From positions 1-64,000 of the IMG/VR virus record IMGVR_UViG_3300008116_000022: 64,000 bases of DNA. One strand, written 5' to 3'. Under the pieces are notes generated by a model. That model was not told the DNA's origin and did no database searches. It saw nothing but the letters and a program-made list of their open reading frames with translations. The translations under genes were made by a program, and so were the position numbers. Shown in pieces: positions 38,556 through 46,705 of this stretch. The stretch comes from a virus. Every line of letters starts with the position of its first letter. Within the stretch, counting starts at the first letter, position 1.

Positions 38556-40098
38556 TTTCCCATTCCTCTTTTAATTTGGCTGCTAGTAACTCAACCCCGT
38601 TATCGTTTAATTCCTGTTCAGTCAAGTGTTTCCAGGCTGCTTTTAGTTCATCGTTGGTGGGGAATCTCTCTAATTCTTTAATCCATTCAATCAGTATTTC
38701 GTAATAGTTAACTGCGTCTTGCTTAGGAGCAGTTTCTTGGGGTTCGTTGACCTGTTCCATTGCATCAATATCAAATACCGGAATTAAGGCTACAAATGGA
38801 TTACCACGAGTAGGAATTACCAGGGCATATCTCACCTGTTCCCTGTCTAAGAGTTCACACACTTGACTAAACAAATCAGATATTTCTGCTTTGACATTTA
38901 ACAATTCTGGCATTTTAGTAAGTACATAATTAGACACTTTTCCCAATGCCAAAAAGCAAATATTTTTAAGTGCAGGACGGGGAAAACCTGTGTAGGTACT
39001 TAATGGGTTTTGTCCCATAAAGATACCGTGAATTTTCATGGCTGCGGTGAAATTAATAATATAATTCCACATGGCACAAAGGCTCGTTGCTGTGTCTTTT
39101 GGCACTTGTCCAAGTAGTCCTTTACCTTCGCCATAAACAACATTAACCTCGTCTTGAACTAAAAATATTTCACCCAGTCCTTCACCCTTGCGGTTATTGT
39201 TAAACTCATTTTGCCTTGCATCTATGACGCTCGTGGCATACGTTACCCACTGATCTAAGTTGGTTTTGAAACCATCAAATTTACGACTAAATTTGCATAG
39301 CCAAGCTGTTAAAAAGTTCTTAGGATCTGAACCAATGACTATGGCTGGTTTCCCTGATTCTGCAATGATTTTATTGATAAAAACACCTGCTAAAGTTGAT
39401 TTCCCTGATTGGGTTTCTCCCCAAAAACTAAAGTGATGATTTGCGCGATCGCTCATGTTTTGTCTAGCTGAACTTTCACACAATTCATCAACCCAGAAAT
39501 CATCTATCCGCACATATTCAGGATACTGAGATGCTAATTCTTGCAGTAGTTGTCTTACGCTAGGATTGATAATTGCTTGTACTGATTGTTCGTCAATGGT
39601 GGCAACCTCTGGGTTGGGGATATTGCGAGAACCGGGTAAATGCTTAGGCTGTTCAAGAACCGCTTGCTGTACTTGCGGTAACTCAACTAAACCATGTAGC
39701 CCAAATTCTTGTGTCCATCGGGGTCGTTCTATTTCTGGCAATAAGTTGACATAAGAAGCTAATTCCCGCTTAGAATCAATCTGAGTTCGACACTGTTCAA
39801 AGGCAAAAGACCCTTTAAGTTGATTGTTGACAATAGCTAGATTCGCCTGTTCTATGGAGTTGTAGAATTTTTCTTTTTGCTTCCTGCGATAAGATTCTCC
39901 AGTAAAACAAATACCTGAGAATAATCCAAATATTTGCTGAACCAACTTAACTGAGTTATTTTGATAGGAAAATAGCACAGGGGAAAAAGTACCTGCTATG
40001 GCTGTAATTGCCAGCGTTCCCATTAATAATCGTTCTGTCATCATTAATGGGAGAAAGTTGTCTCTATCCTTGGTAAAAGGGGTTTCACGAATCTGCAT
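38548..40098 (-). CDS. FtsK/VirD4-type membrane ATPase
   Basis: 516 residues. Two hydrophobic N-terminal segments (about 24-45 and 50-70) are followed by a RecA-like core with Walker A GETQSGKST near 231-239 and Walker B 'EIFLVQDEVN' near 315-324. The layout is that of a membrane-tethered DNA-pumping or coupling ATPase. A C-terminal acidic helix region is also present. First of a set of leftward genes with several small membrane proteins. Confidence 0.7.
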   Translation of the reverse strand: MQIRETPFTKDRDNFLPLMMTERLLMGTLAITAIAGTFSPVLFSYQNNSVKLVQQIFGLFSGICFTGESYRRKQKEKFYNSIEQANLAIVNNQLKGSFAFEQCRTQIDSKRELASYVNLLPEIERPRWTQEFGLHGLVELPQVQQAVLEQPKHLPGSRNIPNPEVATIDEQSVQAIINPSVRQLLQELASQYPEYVRIDDFWVDELCESSARQNMSDRANHHFSFWGETQSGKSTLAGVFINKIIAESGKPAIVIGSDPKNFLTAWLCKFSRKFDGFKTNLDQWVTYATSVIDARQNEFNNNRKGEGLGEIFLVQDEVNVVYGEGKGLLGQVPKDTATSLCAMWNYIINFTAAMKIHGIFMGQNPLSTYTGFPRPALKNICFLALGKVSNYVLTKMPELLNVKAEISDLFSQVCELLDREQVRYALVIPTRGNPFVALIPVFDIDAMEQVNEPQETAPKQDAVNYYEILIEWIKELERFPTNDELKAAWKHLTEQELNDNGVELLAAKLKEEWENE

Positions 40099-40615
40099 AA
40101 GGTTTTGGTAGGTTAGGTGCTAATGTTATGTAAGGGTCTTTATTCGTGGGAATTACCAATGCACAAGGAATGTATTCGTTGTCAAGTAAATCCCGTACTT
40201 CTTCAAAAAGCACACCTAATTCTGGATTAATATTCCAGTAATTAAGACTGCCTAGTAAGTACCCCATCACACGAGTTCCCATTGCAATAAAAGAGATGTT
40301 TTCTCGCTGTTTTTTGGTAAGTCCAACTTTTGCAATTAGTGGGCTTTGTCTTTCCAAGATGTCGTCTCTGCGGAAACCAGTTCTTTCCTGAATCATCTTA
40401 ATCAAACTTGATTTACCAATGCCAAATTCCCCAGTTACTATTAGTTGAGGATACTGATTCTGACTTGAGTTTTGTTTTTGTGCTACCAAACTACTGCATA
40501 GATTATCTAACCAGGAATCATCAAGTATGATGTGTTCAGGGTTATCCAAAGCCAAAGTTTCTAATCGTTTTAAAATTCTCTCAAGATGCTGCATAAATCC
40601 CTGCCATGACTGCAA
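40085..40615 (-). CDS. Miniature paralogue of the FtsK/VirD4-type ATPase
   Basis: 176 residues. It matches the start of the core of the neighbour ('ILDDSWLDNLCSS', Walker A GEFGIGKSS) and its end ('ISFIAMGTRVMGYLLGSLN...RDLLDNEYIPCALVIPTNKDPYITLAP'), but lacks the segment with Walker B and the N-terminal membrane helices. It overlaps the large ATPase gene by 14 bases. Possibly a regulatory subunit that mixes with the full-length ring. Confidence 0.7.
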   Translation of the reverse strand: MQSWQGFMQHLERILKRLETLALDNPEHIILDDSWLDNLCSSLVAQKQNSSQNQYPQLIVTGEFGIGKSSLIKMIQERTGFRRDDILERQSPLIAKVGLTKKQRENISFIAMGTRVMGYLLGSLNYWNINPELGVLFEEVRDLLDNEYIPCALVIPTNKDPYITLAPNLPKPYADS

Positions 40616-40868
40616 ATAAAGCTAAACTTCCTAATATGTAAATAGGTGCAAAACCTACTATGTTTTGAGTTTTGTTGACAATTCCGTGATGTTTGTAGTA
40701 CAAGCCCAACCAGTTATTAATCCCACTAATTACTATTAGCAATAATCCTAAAAATATTAGTGCGATTGCCCCTCCGGTGGTAACAGGAATTGCTTTTAGT
40801 AAAAAGCCTAAAAGCTGAAAGGTTGCGTAACCACAAAACAGTAACCCCCCGTAAAATTCTTTATCCAT
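40581..40868 (-). CDS. Small membrane protein
   Basis: 95 residues with three hydrophobic helices (about 7-24, 26-50 and 72-92). It overlaps the mini ATPase start by 35 bases. Fits a membrane scaffold of the ATPase complex. No family recognised. Confidence 0.65.
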   Translation of the reverse strand: MDKEFYGGLLFCGYATFQLLGFLLKAIPVTTGGAIALIFLGLLLIVISGINNWLGLYYKHHGIVNKTQNIVGFAPIYILGSLALFAVMAGIYAAS

Positions 40869-40871
40869 TAC

Positions 40872-40967
40872 TTACCTCCTCATGTCATATTGCAAATACA
40901 AAATCATGCCTAAGAACAATGCGATTAATAGTATTGTAACCACGCCTGTAATGTCTGGAATTAACAT
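40872..40967 (-). CDS. Single-span mini membrane protein
   Basis: 31 residues reading MLIPDITGVVTILLIALF and on to LQYDMRR, a single membrane helix. It starts 1 base after the preceding stop (TAAGATG) and ends 4 bases before the next gene, so it is a tightly packed operon member. Confidence 0.55.
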   Translation of the reverse strand: MLIPDITGVVTILLIALFLGMILYLQYDMRR

Positions 40968-40968
40968 C

Positions 40969-41451
40969 TTAGCCTTCCTCTTTGCTTGCTAAATAAAAGA
41001 CATTTGCACAGCCAAAAGCTAATTCACTACCAACAACAAATACCCCGCACAAGACCTTTAAAAACATCAAGGAAGGATTGCCTAACTGTTTTAAATTGAT
41101 TTGATAATCAGTCCAAAAAGTGTAGGCTGCTATTAGCAAAAAAGCTGTTATACCGATAAAAAACACTGCATCAAATATTTGCTTCACCTCTTTATCTGCT
41201 CTAGGTTTTTCTAAAATCTTAACTAATATTTTGGGGTCAAATAAAACCGTGGTTACAGATAATTCAATCCCCAAAATCAAAGCAACTGTTACTGCACTTG
41301 CAAAGATTCTTTGCCAATATTCCGCACTCTTTAATAAGTTATAAAAGTGTGGGTACAGGGTGTAAGCATTGTACAAAAGCACACCCCAGCCAACTTTATT
41401 AAAGAATCGGAATAGAGTAGCGTCGGCTTCACTATTCCTCTTGAATATCAT
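40969..41451 (-). CDS. Polytopic membrane protein
   Basis: 160 residues with four probable membrane helices ('IFASAVTVALILGIELSVTTV', 'IFDAVFFIGITAFLLIAAYTF', 'FLKVLCGVFVVGSELAFGCANVF' and an N-terminal one). Overlaps the upstream gene by 4 bases. Likely part of the membrane complex with the ATPases. Family unknown. Confidence 0.65.
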   Translation of the reverse strand: MIFKRNSEADATLFRFFNKVGWGVLLYNAYTLYPHFYNLLKSAEYWQRIFASAVTVALILGIELSVTTVLFDPKILVKILEKPRADKEVKQIFDAVFFIGITAFLLIAAYTFWTDYQINLKQLGNPSLMFLKVLCGVFVVGSELAFGCANVFYLASKEEG

Positions 41452-41888
41452 GAAAATATCTCCGTAGCTTGAACTGTATAGACTGTTTCGTAGGCGTTTA
41501 AGTTAACTTGAGTTTCTGCTGCGCCTAGTTGATACCTAGATACAACTTTACCGTGACTAGCTTCAATCCCTCTTAAACGTTCATCAACTTGCATCACTTT
41601 TTGAGTGTGCTGAACATTTAATTCATGAAGCCTTAATAGCTGATCCATTTGCTGACTTCTACTGGTAACTATGTCTCTTGCTAATTCTAGTTGGGCTTCT
41701 ATTTCCCCAGTGTGTTTAGCTTCGTTTAAAACCTGTTCGGCGGAAACTGATTCTGGAAGGATCATTCTCTCTTTAATTCTTGCTAAAGAACTACCCATGT
41801 CCCCAATTTTTGTGACATTAGTTCCAATTCCTTTTAGATCAGTTTTATTATTGCTGGACGCAAGTCCCCCGAATATGTTGTCTAACAT
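41448..41888 (-). CDS. Coiled-coil protein of the membrane operon
   Basis: 146 residues, helical and soluble ('LELARDIVTSRSQQMDQLLRLHELNVQHTQKVMQVDERLRGIEA'). Coupled by a 4-base overlap to the polytopic protein gene. Could bridge ATPase and membrane components. Confidence 0.6.
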   Translation of the reverse strand: MLDNIFGGLASSNNKTDLKGIGTNVTKIGDMGSSLARIKERMILPESVSAEQVLNEAKHTGEIEAQLELARDIVTSRSQQMDQLLRLHELNVQHTQKVMQVDERLRGIEASHGKVVSRYQLGAAETQVNLNAYETVYTVQATEIFS

Positions 41889-42249
41889 TTTGATGTTCCT
41901 GGTTGGTTGATTTGTTGATACTTAAATATGCACAGAGAATTAATACAAGAAAGGTCAACCCCAAAAAACTAATAGTGAAAATATTAGTTATGGTTGCGTC
42001 GCGCTGAATCTGTTGTTCAATGCGATACTGCTGATCTTTGTGGTACTTTGCGTCGCGCCGACTTTGCTCTTCAGCGCGATACTGTTTATCTTTGTAATAG
42101 TCAGATGACGTGATGATCCTGTCAAGGATATCTTCAGGAATAGAACCTTTGACTGCAAACTCACCACCGGGCTTCACGGTAAGTTCTAGTGGGTTCTTCT
42201 GGGTTTGTTGGATATCCTCCTGTGTCTCTAGATGGCTGGGAAACTGCAT
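41848..42249 (-). CDS. C-terminally anchored membrane protein
   Basis: 133 residues: a soluble charged N-terminus with 'KDKQYRAEEQSRRDAKYHKDQQYRIEQQIQRD' near-repeats, then one hydrophobic helix ('ITNIFTISFLGLTFLVLILCAYLSI'). It overlaps the next gene by 41 bases. Part of the same operon. Confidence 0.6.
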   Translation of the reverse strand: MQFPSHLETQEDIQQTQKNPLELTVKPGGEFAVKGSIPEDILDRIITSSDYYKDKQYRAEEQSRRDAKYHKDQQYRIEQQIQRDATITNIFTISFLGLTFLVLILCAYLSINKSTNQEHQNVRQHIRGTCVQQ

Positions 42250-42361
42250 AAATTACTATTCCTGATGCTATGAACAATTGAGCAAATATGGCCGCTACCA
42301 GCCAATAGGAAGGGCTAATAATGCCACTAATTACCCCATGCCTCGTCAAAAGCTGACTCAA
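42161..42361 (-). CDS. Small membrane protein overlapping two genes
   Basis: 66 residues with a single hydrophobic helix ('SPSYWLVAAIFAQLFIASGIVIYAV') and a Pro/Arg-rich tail. It overlaps the gene at 41848 by 89 bases in another frame and the gene at 42327 by 35 bases. It fills the only gap in an otherwise tightly packed operon, so it is probably real. Confidence 0.5.
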   Translation of the reverse strand: MSQLLTRHGVISGIISPSYWLVAAIFAQLFIASGIVIYAVSQPSRDTGGYPTNPEEPTRTYREARW

Positions 42362-42872
42362 ATTCTTCGAGAAAGTTTTTGTTTTCTTCCGACCTCTTCT
42401 TGAGTTCTGCCGTAAACTTTCCTACAATATTTGATTCCATGCCGTCAGTTATCCCAACCAATTCAGCTACAATCAAATCCTCTTTTTCTCCAACTTTTTT
42501 AGCAACAATATTTTTCATAGTTGTTGCCTGTGAAGATATTGTTTGATTTAGTTGTCTAATAACTGGCTTTAATTCCTCAACAGGATTATGCCCGGTGCTT
42601 TTATTCTTGGTATTTCGGGTTTTCTTTCCTGGTTTTTCAGTCACTAAATCAATTGAGTTGCTGTTAGGAATTAATGCTATTGACCCGGATTGTTTATCAA
42701 TTTCCTCAGCAATAAATTTGACGTTTGGCTCATTAAAGGTTTCAGATTCAGGGTCGTAAATACTGCTTAAATCTAACTCGACTTCGTGGGCGATCGCTAT
42801 GGCTCTTGCTTCTAATTGTTCATCAGAAATATCTTGAGTTAAGTAAGTTCTGATAATATCAAATACGCTCAT
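42327..42872 (-). CDS. Unknown soluble protein of the membrane operon
   Basis: 181 residues. N-terminal helix set ('DISDEQLEARAIAIAHEVELDL'), Lys/Thr-rich linker, and a long C-terminal helical region ('LKPVIRQLNQTISSQATTMKNIVAKK', 'EENKNFLEEFESAFDEAWG'). No family recognised. Confidence 0.65.
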   Translation of the reverse strand: MSVFDIIRTYLTQDISDEQLEARAIAIAHEVELDLSSIYDPESETFNEPNVKFIAEEIDKQSGSIALIPNSNSIDLVTEKPGKKTRNTKNKSTGHNPVEELKPVIRQLNQTISSQATTMKNIVAKKVGEKEDLIVAELVGITDGMESNIVGKFTAELKKRSEENKNFLEEFESAFDEAWGN

Positions 42873-43008
42873 TGGTGACTCCTAGTTTTTGTTTGATTTC
42901 TTTTTTAGCTTTGGCTGTAAAGATGCTTAACGGTGCATCTGTTCTCCACTCTATATAGCCGTCTCCTTCTGGTTTACGGATTAAAATTATCACTTGTGCA
43001 TTGCTCAC
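42859..43008 (-). CDS. Small unknown protein with GTG start
   Basis: 49 residues reading MSNAQVIILIRKPEGDGYIEW and on to KQKLGVTNERI. The start is GTG at 43008, 35 bases inside the end of the upstream gene, and it overlaps the next start by 14 bases. The beta-hairpin pattern with a C-terminal helix looks coding; without it the operon would have an unexplained gap. Confidence 0.5.
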   Translation of the reverse strand: MSNAQVIILIRKPEGDGYIEWRTDAPLSIFTAKAKKEIKQKLGVTNERI

Positions 43009-43264
43009 TATCAAACTCCTTTTTGATTTGTTGATGACTGTTTCTTACGTTTTTGTACTTACGTATTAACTGCTGTATCTTAGTTAGTTCGGCAAGTTCT
43101 TTTTCTGTTAGAGGAAAGCCATTTAGTTCCTCTGATTGGGCGTTAAAAAAGTTTTCAAACACCCCTAAAACTTCAAATCCAAACCGGATATATCGCTGTA
43201 TTTGTCTTTGGCTTACGCTTAAAGTTACTCCCGCCTCTTTTCGGCTGATCTTTGGTAGATTCAT
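42974..43264 (-). CDS. HTH protein heading the membrane operon
   Basis: 96 residues. 'RKEAGVTLSVSQRQIQRYIRFGFEV' is a helix-turn-helix, followed by 'LTEKELAELTKIQQLIRKYKNVRNSHQQI'. Repeats of CATGTCCGG (43268-43290) lie just upstream and could be its operator. First gene of the operon reaching down to 38352. Confidence 0.65.
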   Translation of the reverse strand: MNLPKISRKEAGVTLSVSQRQIQRYIRFGFEVLGVFENFFNAQSEELNGFPLTEKELAELTKIQQLIRKYKNVRNSHQQIKKEFDSEQCTSDNFNP

Positions 43265-43267
43265 CTC

Positions 43268-43290
43268 TCATGTCCGGGTCATGTCCGGTA
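43268..43290. promoter_or_regulatory. Two direct repeats CATGTCCGG
   Basis: CATGTCCGGGT and CATGTCCGGTA in direct tandem, 5 bases before the ATG of the HTH gene; likely operator half-sites. Confidence 0.45.
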
Positions 43291-43375
43291 TGTATTCACT
43301 ATAAAACCCCTCTAATAGAGCGTCAATAGATATGTGGGATTTCCCACATTTGCTGACAATTAAAGGGGTTTTGGA

Positions 43376-43621
43376 TTAGTTATTTTTAGCTAGATTCAGC
43401 AGGAAAACAGCCACCCAGTCCGGTAATTCGTCGGCGTAGAACCATTTCTGGACGGTTGCGGTTACAGGTGGTTGTAGCCCAGTTCCTTCATAATATTTAG
43501 ATATTTTTTGCTCAACCCAGTTGATACAAAACTTTTGGTAGCCGCGATCGCCGGGATTTAGTCCGGCTGCTTTTGCCTCTTTTTGGGGTAAAACTGGTTC
43601 AATTAGCTTCATTCGTGCCAT
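43376..43621 (-). CDS. Small unknown protein
   Basis: 81 residues, starting MARMKLIEPVLPQKEAKAAGLNPGDRGYQKFCINWVEQKI. 'PGDRGYQKF' and 'WVAVFLLNLAK' are distinctive but I recognise no family. Separated from the HTH gene by 110 bases and from the next rightward gene by a strong hairpin. Confidence 0.55.
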   Translation of the reverse strand: MARMKLIEPVLPQKEAKAAGLNPGDRGYQKFCINWVEQKISKYYEGTGLQPPVTATVQKWFYADELPDWVAVFLLNLAKNN

Positions 43622-43650
43622 AATTAGTTAGCTCCTGTGCGGGGTGACAT

Positions 43651-43683
43651 ATCCCTCTAATTGCTCTCAACAATTAGAGGGAT
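43651..43683. terminator. 13-bp perfect hairpin
   Basis: ATCCCTCTAATTG / CAATTAGAGGGAT with a 7-base loop, between the divergently read genes at 43621 and 43753; a terminator or an operator. Confidence 0.55.
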
Positions 43684-43752
43684 TTTAATTTTAAAAATAG
43701 CATATTCCTCTATTAGTGTGCTATTAGTGGAAATAATAGTTTTAGGTTCTAT

Positions 43753-44121
43753 ATGACTAAGCCACGGACAAGAGAAGAGATTGAGAAGGATATTGCCACC
43801 CATCCTGACCGGGGGTTGATCAACGGCAAAAAAGTAGTTAACGACGAACCCAGGGAAGTTCGCGCTAAAATCTCTAGTGCGTTAAAGCGCAAGGTGTTAA
43901 GAATAGGTGCGTGCTATGGCATGGACATAACGGACGTAATCAAAATGGCTGTAGCGACTTTATGGAGACAGGAACAGCAAGTAGTTGAGTCTCACGAAAA
44001 AGAGAAGGCTGCTGAGTTTGGAGTATCAGTACAAGATATCCAGATGAAATCTTTTGGTCACTACAAAAATGTCAGCAGACGAAAAAGATTAAACTTCACA
44101 AAATCTAAAGAAGATGAGTAA
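43753..44121 (+). CDS. RHH/CopG-like regulator
   Basis: 122 residues. 'VRAKISSALKRKVLRIGACYGMDITDVIKMAVATLW' is a ribbon-helix-helix core within flexible basic ends ('SRRKRLNFTKSKEDE'). Stop overlaps the next start by 8 bases. May act on the palindrome at 43651. Confidence 0.65.
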   Translation: MTKPRTREEIEKDIATHPDRGLINGKKVVNDEPREVRAKISSALKRKVLRIGACYGMDITDVIKMAVATLWRQEQQVVESHEKEKAAEFGVSVQDIQMKSFGHYKNVSRRKRLNFTKSKEDE

Positions 44122-44599
44122 GATATTATTTTTGTCCCTAAATGCCATTAGGCAATCTAAATCAGGAAGTAGTATTATCCTCAACCCACGAGACCAGGAA
44201 TTAATACCAGGGGTGATAGACATCGTTAGTAAATATTCAGATTGGGATATTACTGGAATTACGAACCAAGTGGGAATACAAGGGCGCAAAAAGACATTAT
44301 CATCTTGTATTCAGGAACAAATCTACACAATGGAATTGTTACCCAATTTAAGTTCTGTTAATTTCTGTACAACCTTTGATGGAAGTACGGCTTATAGGTG
44401 TCATCGTGATACTGCTTGGGTTGAGTTACCTTTTGGGCGTAATTACCGCAAGCCCGCGCCTGGTATGATTCACCAATTTATTGAGGATTATACATCACTA
44501 CCATTGACTCATGCTTTAATGGTAGGTGTAAACAGAGATGATCAGCAATGCGCCTTGTCTGCTGGTATTGATTTTATTTGGGCTGATGAGTGGAGGTAA
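44114..44599 (+). CDS. HAD-like pseudo-enzyme, paralogue of 2770 gene
   Basis: 161 residues aligning end-to-end with the HAD phosphatase at 2770 (shared 'DQELIPGV', 'GITNQVG', 'GRNYRKPAPGMI', 'MVGVNRDDQQCA...FIWADEWR'). The nucleophile motif FLDLDGT is FLSLNAI here, so both catalytic Asp are lost, and VGDRPED is VGVNRDD. It probably keeps ligand binding without catalysis. Coupled to the next gene by overlap. Confidence 0.75.
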   Translation: MSKILFLSLNAIRQSKSGSSIILNPRDQELIPGVIDIVSKYSDWDITGITNQVGIQGRKKTLSSCIQEQIYTMELLPNLSSVNFCTTFDGSTAYRCHRDTAWVELPFGRNYRKPAPGMIHQFIEDYTSLPLTHALMVGVNRDDQQCALSAGIDFIWADEWR

Positions 44600-44829
44600 G
44601 TATGTGGAAAGTTCCATTGTTGACTGTATTGCAATACCTGAATAGTGAGTGCAATGATCTCAAGAATCAAGAAAAACAGGTAATCAAGGTTTTAGAAGCA
44701 TTGGTTATTATTTGCGAAAACGAATATATAGCTGAGAAAATTCTAGACACTGCGGAAAAATACCGTAGCAATTCTCACGGTTTTACTACATTACAAGAAC
44801 TAATGGAGGCAATTGTAGTTTATGAATGA
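44590..44829 (+). CDS. Small unknown helical protein
   Basis: 79 residues with helical repeats ('VLQYLNSECNDLKNQEKQVIKVLEALVIICENEYIAEKIL'). It overlaps genes on both sides by 8-10 bases. Family unknown. Confidence 0.6.
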   Translation: MEVSMWKVPLLTVLQYLNSECNDLKNQEKQVIKVLEALVIICENEYIAEKILDTAEKYRSNSHGFTTLQELMEAIVVYE

Positions 44830-45310
44830 ATACCCTGAACGGTGGGTACGGGCTAATTGTGTAGAACTCTATAATGGTGCAATATGCGATCGCACCTGGC
44901 GGAAATACAAGCGTATATGTCGAGTACCGGACGGTCGCAAAAACCCAAAAGACACTGAACCAATGGTTGACAAGACTTATGCCCAGCGGTTATTCATGCT
45001 TGCGTATATGCGGTGTGAGCAAAAGCGAGGGAACAAACACCCTGCTGGTTGGCAGTCCCGTATTAGTTTAAAAGAAATAATTACACGCCTAAACCAACCT
45101 GCAACAAAAGTAGCATTGGATCAAGCGTTGGGAAATGGGGTACGCATTGATGGTGTACTAGGAAAGGATGTACCGAACTGGCTACAGAGACAGCTAGGCA
45201 AATCTGTATCTGTGCGGACACTAAGAAGATGGGCAAAGAAAAACGGGGTAGACTTTTGCTCTCATCTCCCCGTGCCTATTCCCACATTAAACTTGTTTCT
45301 TCAGATTTAG
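44822..45310 (+). CDS. Putative HTH protein, 162 residues
   Basis: Basic protein with C-terminal 'GKSVSVRTLRRWAKKNGV' (helix-turn-helix) and upstream 'LKEIITRLNQPATKVALDQALG'. The N-terminal part ('CDRTWRKYKRICRVPDG') is Arg-rich. Probably a DNA-binding protein. Followed by a terminator. Confidence 0.6.
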   Translation: MNEYPERWVRANCVELYNGAICDRTWRKYKRICRVPDGRKNPKDTEPMVDKTYAQRLFMLAYMRCEQKRGNKHPAGWQSRISLKEIITRLNQPATKVALDQALGNGVRIDGVLGKDVPNWLQRQLGKSVSVRTLRRWAKKNGVDFCSHLPVPIPTLNLFLQI

Positions 45311-45319
45311 CCCGCTTTT

Positions 45320-45347
45320 TGCCAGGTCTGCTTTCCTGGCATTTTTT
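45320..45347 (+). terminator. Terminator
   Basis: Stem TGCCAGG / CCTGGCA with T6; ends the 43753-45310 unit. Confidence 0.85.
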
Positions 45348-45379
45348 GATTTTAGCACAAACATAACCAGGTGACAAAT

Positions 45380-45880
45380 ATGTTATTAAAAACACTAGGA
45401 ATTGGATTATCATTACTATTGATGGCTACGTCCCCGGCAAAAGCTCAATGGGGTGGTGCTAAATGGGGAATGACCCTGGAGCAGGTGTCTAAAGTTGCAC
45501 CAAACAAGCTTGAGATCATGAAAGGTACTTGCGGTGAAGACTTTAAGTTAGGCAGAGAAGTTTACAATACCTACTGGACTGGCTATAACGCTGTTTACGT
45601 TGTTTGCTATATTTTTGACAGCAATAAATTAAATGAAATAATATTATTGTCTACTAATGTTAGCACCCATTTGGAACACTTAACCAAAAAGTACAAAGAT
45701 GCTCCGGTAAAAACAAATTCTGTGGGTGATACGATTACTCCCACAGGAGCGCTTAGAAGGTACGTTAGAAGAAGCTGGAAAACAAAAAAAGAAGAGGTGA
45801 CATTTAAAACAGTTCATGATGACGGTAAGCTTAAATTAGAAATGGTTATCTTTTCAAATATCCAGGAAACAGATGATTAA
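45380..45880 (+). CDS. Secreted protein of unknown function
   Basis: 166 residues from the ATG at 45380. Signal peptide 'LLKTLGIGLSLLLMATSPAKA' with an AKA cleavage site, then a mature domain starting QWGGAKWGMTLEQV, a pattern of small periplasmic proteins. Two Cys could form a disulfide. Could act in superinfection exclusion or envelope modification; this is guesswork from its export. Confidence 0.7.
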   Translation: MLLKTLGIGLSLLLMATSPAKAQWGGAKWGMTLEQVSKVAPNKLEIMKGTCGEDFKLGREVYNTYWTGYNAVYVVCYIFDSNKLNEIILLSTNVSTHLEHLTKKYKDAPVKTNSVGDTITPTGALRRYVRRSWKTKKEEVTFKTVHDDGKLKLEMVIFSNIQETDD

Positions 45881-46036
45881 AAATGATGTTTGGAACAAGC
45901 CTCAAGAGGGCATGATTAAATATCAACATTAAAAGTTGTAACCGTAGCTAAAGTTTGATTTTTGTGATATAATTGTAGATGTCAAACTCTGATAAATTAA
46001 GGGTGCTGTTGGCTAATAACCAACAGCTTTATCATT
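45881..46036 (+). promoter_or_regulatory. Promoter and leader hairpin before gpM-like gene
   Basis: GTGATATAATTG (extended -10, about 45964-45975) is followed by CTGTTGG/CCAACAG (46006-46026), 10 bases before the ATG. Confidence 0.55.
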
Positions 46037-46366
46037 ATGTATGCAGTTGCACCAAGTTCTTTAAAATTAAAGTGGGATAATGCAGTACAGTATGAATCTT
46101 TTTTCCTTTCTCAGAATTACCAGGGTGGGGTTGACGAGAGAGGAAACAGGAATCAACTTAATCAAACCACGGCAACCCAAACTTTAACCCTGACCATAGA
46201 CAATCAGTTTGAATATGTAGAAATAGATGAATTTTTAACAGAAAATTTAGGTAGACCATTCTATTTTGATTCAGTTCTTTATCGTTGCGAGACATTCAAA
46301 TTTACTTATTTAAGCGCAGTTGTTTTTGAGTTAGAACTAAGCTTAATTCAAGTATTCAGACCTTGA
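46037..46366 (+). CDS. Phage minor tail protein resembling lambda gpM
   Basis: 109 residues, near gpM length. It starts 'SSLKLKWDNAVQYESFFL', then 'TQTLTLTIDNQFEYVEIDEFLTENLGRPFYFDSVLYRCETFKFTYLSAVVFELELSLIQVF', the strand order of gpM/tail-tip hub connectors. In lambda gpM precedes gpL; here gpL is 44 kb away. Assignment is tentative but fits the tail-module set. Confidence 0.5.
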   Translation: MYAVAPSSLKLKWDNAVQYESFFLSQNYQGGVDERGNRNQLNQTTATQTLTLTIDNQFEYVEIDEFLTENLGRPFYFDSVLYRCETFKFTYLSAVVFELELSLIQVFRP

Positions 46367-46430
46367 CGTTATCCGTAATTTGATATATGATAATAATTAA
46401 TAAACAGGAAACCAAAAGGGAATTTAAACT

Positions 46431-46694
46431 ATGAAAACTTGGAATTTAGAAATTAATGTTATAGTCACTCCAAACCTCTCACAAGAGGATATTGTTGCCA
46501 TACTTCAGACGGAACTTGATCATCCAGACATAGAATTTTTGGTAGTTTCAAAAGCCAAAGAAGAGAAGGAAAACAGGTTTTTAAGGGGATTTTCCCTTAT
46601 TAAAAATAATTTTACTTGGTGGTCGTATCACATTGATGCAACCCCTCGTGATTGGAGAGATGATACTTTTTTCTGGAATCTTCTTAGTATCTAA
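46431..46694 (+). CDS. Small unknown protein
   Basis: 87 residues, alpha-beta with a Trp-rich C-terminus ('NFTWWSYHIDATPRDWRDDTFFWNLLSI'). Good GGGAA ribosome-binding region. No family recognised. Confidence 0.6.
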   Translation: MKTWNLEINVIVTPNLSQEDIVAILQTELDHPDIEFLVVSKAKEEKENRFLRGFSLIKNNFTWWSYHIDATPRDWRDDTFFWNLLSI

Positions 46695-46705
46695 ATAAGG
46701 GAAAA

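Noticed and set aside
42161-42249. Spanin-type overlapping gene pair
   Set aside because: The overlapping membrane frame is probably real but lacks a lipobox and a lysis neighbour; kept as unknown membrane protein only.
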